A stretch of DNA of 5,902 nt from Actinomycetes bacterium (GTDB taxonomy: Bacteria > Actinomycetota > Actinomycetes > Actinomycetales > Microbacteriaceae), in contig JAEZSU010000181.1 in assembly GCA_023421635.1 (NCBI GenBank), forward strand, positions 1-5,902, written 5' to 3'. Made by a program: the position numbers and the translations under genes. The stretch's first letter is position 1; every line of letters begins with the position of its first letter. Of the stretch, positions 4,402-5,902 are shown piece after piece. The notes under the pieces were generated by a model that ran no database searches, was not told the origin of the DNA, and worked only from the letters and a program-made list of their open reading frames with translations.

Positions 4402-5826
4402 ATGGACTCCCGCCTGTCAGCGCGTGCACTGACCGCGCTCCTCGGCGGATGGCGTACCAGCGAGCCCGCCTACGAGGCCCTCGCCGATGCCGTCCGGTTG
4501 CTGCTGCTCGACAACCGCATCGCACCCCGCACGGCGCTGCCCGCGGAGCGGGAGCTCGCGGCCGCGCTCGCGCTCAGCCGCACGACGGTGAGCGCCGCCT
4601 ACCGGAGCCTGCGGGAGAGCGGGCACATCGAGAGCGTGCGCGGCTCGGGCAGCGTGACGCAGGCCCTCGGCGCCGCTGCATCAGCGCGCACCACGGTGAG
4701 CGACCCGGAAGCGATCGCCCTGCAGCAGGCCAGCCCCGCCGCGTGGCCCGGCCTTCCGGGGGTGATGGCGCAGGTCGCGGGGGAGGCCGCCTCGCTCATC
4801 GCACGGCCGGGCTACGTCGTCGTCGGGTCGCCCGCGCTCCGCGCCGCGATCGCCGAGCGGTACACCGCATCCGGCGTCCCGACCGATCCCGCAGAGGTCA
4901 TGATCACCAACGGCGCCCAGAGCGCGATCCATCTGCTGGCAAGCGTCCTCGTGGGCCGCGGCGACCGCGTGCTGATCGAATCGCCCACCTACCCGCATGC
5001 GGCCGAGGCGTTCCGGGTCGCGGGCGGCAGGCTCGTCGGGGTACCGGTGACGACGGACGACGGCTGGGACCTCGACCGCGCCGAGCAGGCGTTCTCCCGG
5101 GTGCTCCCGACGCTCGCGTATCTGATGCCCGACTTCCAGAACCCCACCGGGCGCACCATGCGCGAGCACGAGCGGGCGGTGATCGCGCAGGCCGCGCGCC
5201 GGGCCGGTACCGTCGTCGTGGTCGACGACACCACGTCGGAGCTCGACATCGACCGCCCGTTCGCGCCGTCGCCGTTCGGTGCGGACCTTCCCGACGTCGT
5301 GCGGGTCGGCTCGCTCGGCAAGACCGTCTGGGGTGGCATGCGGGTCGGATGGATCAGGGCGCAGGCCGAGGTGGTCCGCAGGCTCACGGCCGCGCGGTTC
5401 GCGCACGAGCTCGGCACCCCGGAGTGGGAGCAGGCGGTCGCCGCCGCGCTCGTGCCGCGGATGGGCGAGATCGTCGCGCAGCGTGCGCAGCAGCTGCGGG
5501 AGGGGCGGGATGCGGCCGTCGCCGCGCTCGCGGACCTGCTGCCGGCGTGGCGGGTGCCGCACGTGCACGGTGGCGTGTCGCTGTGGGTCGAGCTCGACGC
5601 GCCGCTGTCGGGTGCGCTGGTGATGGCGGTGCGGCAGGAGGGGGTGCTGCTGTCGGCCGGGCCGAGGTTCTCCGTCGACGGCGGGTACGAGCGGAACCTC
5701 CGCATCCCGTTCACCGCGTCGCCGGCGGACCTGCGCCGCGCGATCGACGCGCTCGCCCGCGTCTGGCCGCGGGTGCAGGGGAGCGCAGCGCCCGCGCTCA
5801 TGGACCGGTTCGACGCCGTCGTCTGA
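4402..5826 (+). CDS. MocR-type regulator: GntR domain fused to PLP aminotransferase-like domain (YczR-like)
   Basis: A 474-residue DNA-binding regulator that uses pyridoxal 5'-phosphate or its adducts as effector. Residues about 22-88 are a GntR winged helix (PAERELAAALALSRTTVSAAYRSL, ending in the wing VRGSGSV), then a short linker, then a type I aminotransferase fold from about 110 to 455. Visible cofactor-site residues are TNGAQSA (169-175), ESPTYP with Tyr197 (193-198), QNPTG (246-250), Asp275/Asp276, Lys307 in GSLGKT (303-308) as the Schiff-base lysine, and Arg434 in LRIPF as the carboxylate-binding arginine. Where many MocR proteins have EDDYDSE this one has VDDTTSE (274-280), so the usual Tyr is Thr277. 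The frame is open for hundreds of codons upstream, antisense to yczE and orn, but the ATG at 4402 starts the GntR domain and follows a -10 element. Divergence from yczE makes it a YczR-type candidate controlling that gene; the family is certain, the target is inferred. Confidence 0.93.
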   Translation: MDSRLSARALTALLGGWRTSEPAYEALADAVRLLLLDNRIAPRTALPAERELAAALALSRTTVSAAYRSLRESGHIESVRGSGSVTQALGAAASARTTVSDPEAIALQQASPAAWPGLPGVMAQVAGEAASLIARPGYVVVGSPALRAAIAERYTASGVPTDPAEVMITNGAQSAIHLLASVLVGRGDRVLIESPTYPHAAEAFRVAGGRLVGVPVTTDDGWDLDRAEQAFSRVLPTLAYLMPDFQNPTGRTMREHERAVIAQAARRAGTVVVVDDTTSELDIDRPFAPSPFGADLPDVVRVGSLGKTVWGGMRVGWIRAQAEVVRRLTAARFAHELGTPEWEQAVAAALVPRMGEIVAQRAQQLREGRDAAVAALADLLPAWRVPHVHGGVSLWVELDAPLSGALVMAVRQEGVLLSAGPRFSVDGGYERNLRIPFTASPADLRRAIDALARVWPRVQGSAAPALMDRFDAVV

Positions 5827-5844
5827 CCGTCTCTCCTCCCCACC

Positions 5845-5864
5845 CGGCGCTCGGCCCGGCGCCG
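5845..5864 (+). terminator. Possible weak terminator hairpin after mocR-like gene
   Basis: CGGCGC and GCGCCG arms (6 bp) enclose an 8-nt loop, 18 bp after the TGA. No T-run follows. The remaining bases to the window end (5865-5902) show no gene. Confidence 0.3.
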
Positions 5865-5902
5865 TCCACGGACACGCCGTGCCGGCGGGGCCGCACGAGC
5901 GG

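Noticed and set aside
4681..5568. A 295-codon open frame on the minus strand within mocR
   Set aside because: Its His/Arg/Pro-rich sequence mirrors the MocR coding strand and has no family motifs.
1..5902. Mobile element, CRISPR, toxin-antitoxin or defence locus
   Set aside because: No transposase, integrase, direct-repeat array or paired small toxin/antitoxin genes are visible. Although tRNA genes can be integration sites, no att-like duplication of either tRNA end was seen within the window.

Overview
The window is very GC-rich, with a strong G/C third-codon preference and many GTG or overlapping starts. The gene set (GerW/YtfJ-like protein, DUF2017, ClpS, actinobacterial zincin-like metallopeptidase, oligoribonuclease beside tRNA-His, MocR/YczE pair) points to an actinobacterial chromosome. 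Microbacteriaceae, for example a Microbacterium-like organism, is the most likely source; this is inferred from gene content and style, not from a search.

Layout, left to right. (1) 1-696, minus: an alpha/beta hydrolase whose C-terminus lies outside the window. (2) 697-792: a 96-bp divergent promoter region with a perfect 12-bp palindrome almost midway between two predicted leaderless starts. (3) 793-1712, plus: a two-gene unit, a small glycine-rich GerW/YtfJ-like protein with one membrane segment and a small P-loop kinase-like protein that starts inside its stop codon. (4) 1661-4340, minus: a dense run, in transcription order yczE-like membrane protein, tRNA-Arg(UCU), orn, tRNA-His(GUG), zincin-like metallopeptidase, clpS and DUF2017. 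The last three overlap by 4 nt each, and DUF2017 runs 52 bp into the convergent kinase gene. (5) 4341-4401: a 61-bp divergent promoter region with an 8-bp-arm inverted repeat. (6) 4402-5826, plus: a MocR-type (GntR/aminotransferase fusion) regulator, YczR-like. (7) 5827-5902: no gene seen, one possible weak terminator hairpin.

How the parts fit. The MocR gene and yczE form a divergent regulator/target pair sharing the inverted repeat. The orn region is housekeeping: two tRNAs, the exonuclease that finishes RNA decay, then a proteolysis cluster centred on the N-degron adaptor ClpS. Four genes (hydrolase, GerW-like, orn, mocR) have a TAnnnT -10 element ending 6-7 nt before ATG, so leaderless transcription appears common here. 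No mobile element, CRISPR array or defence system is visible. The less-understood content is the GerW-like/P-loop pair with its divergent hydrolase, and the YczE/MocR pair with its operator-like repeat.
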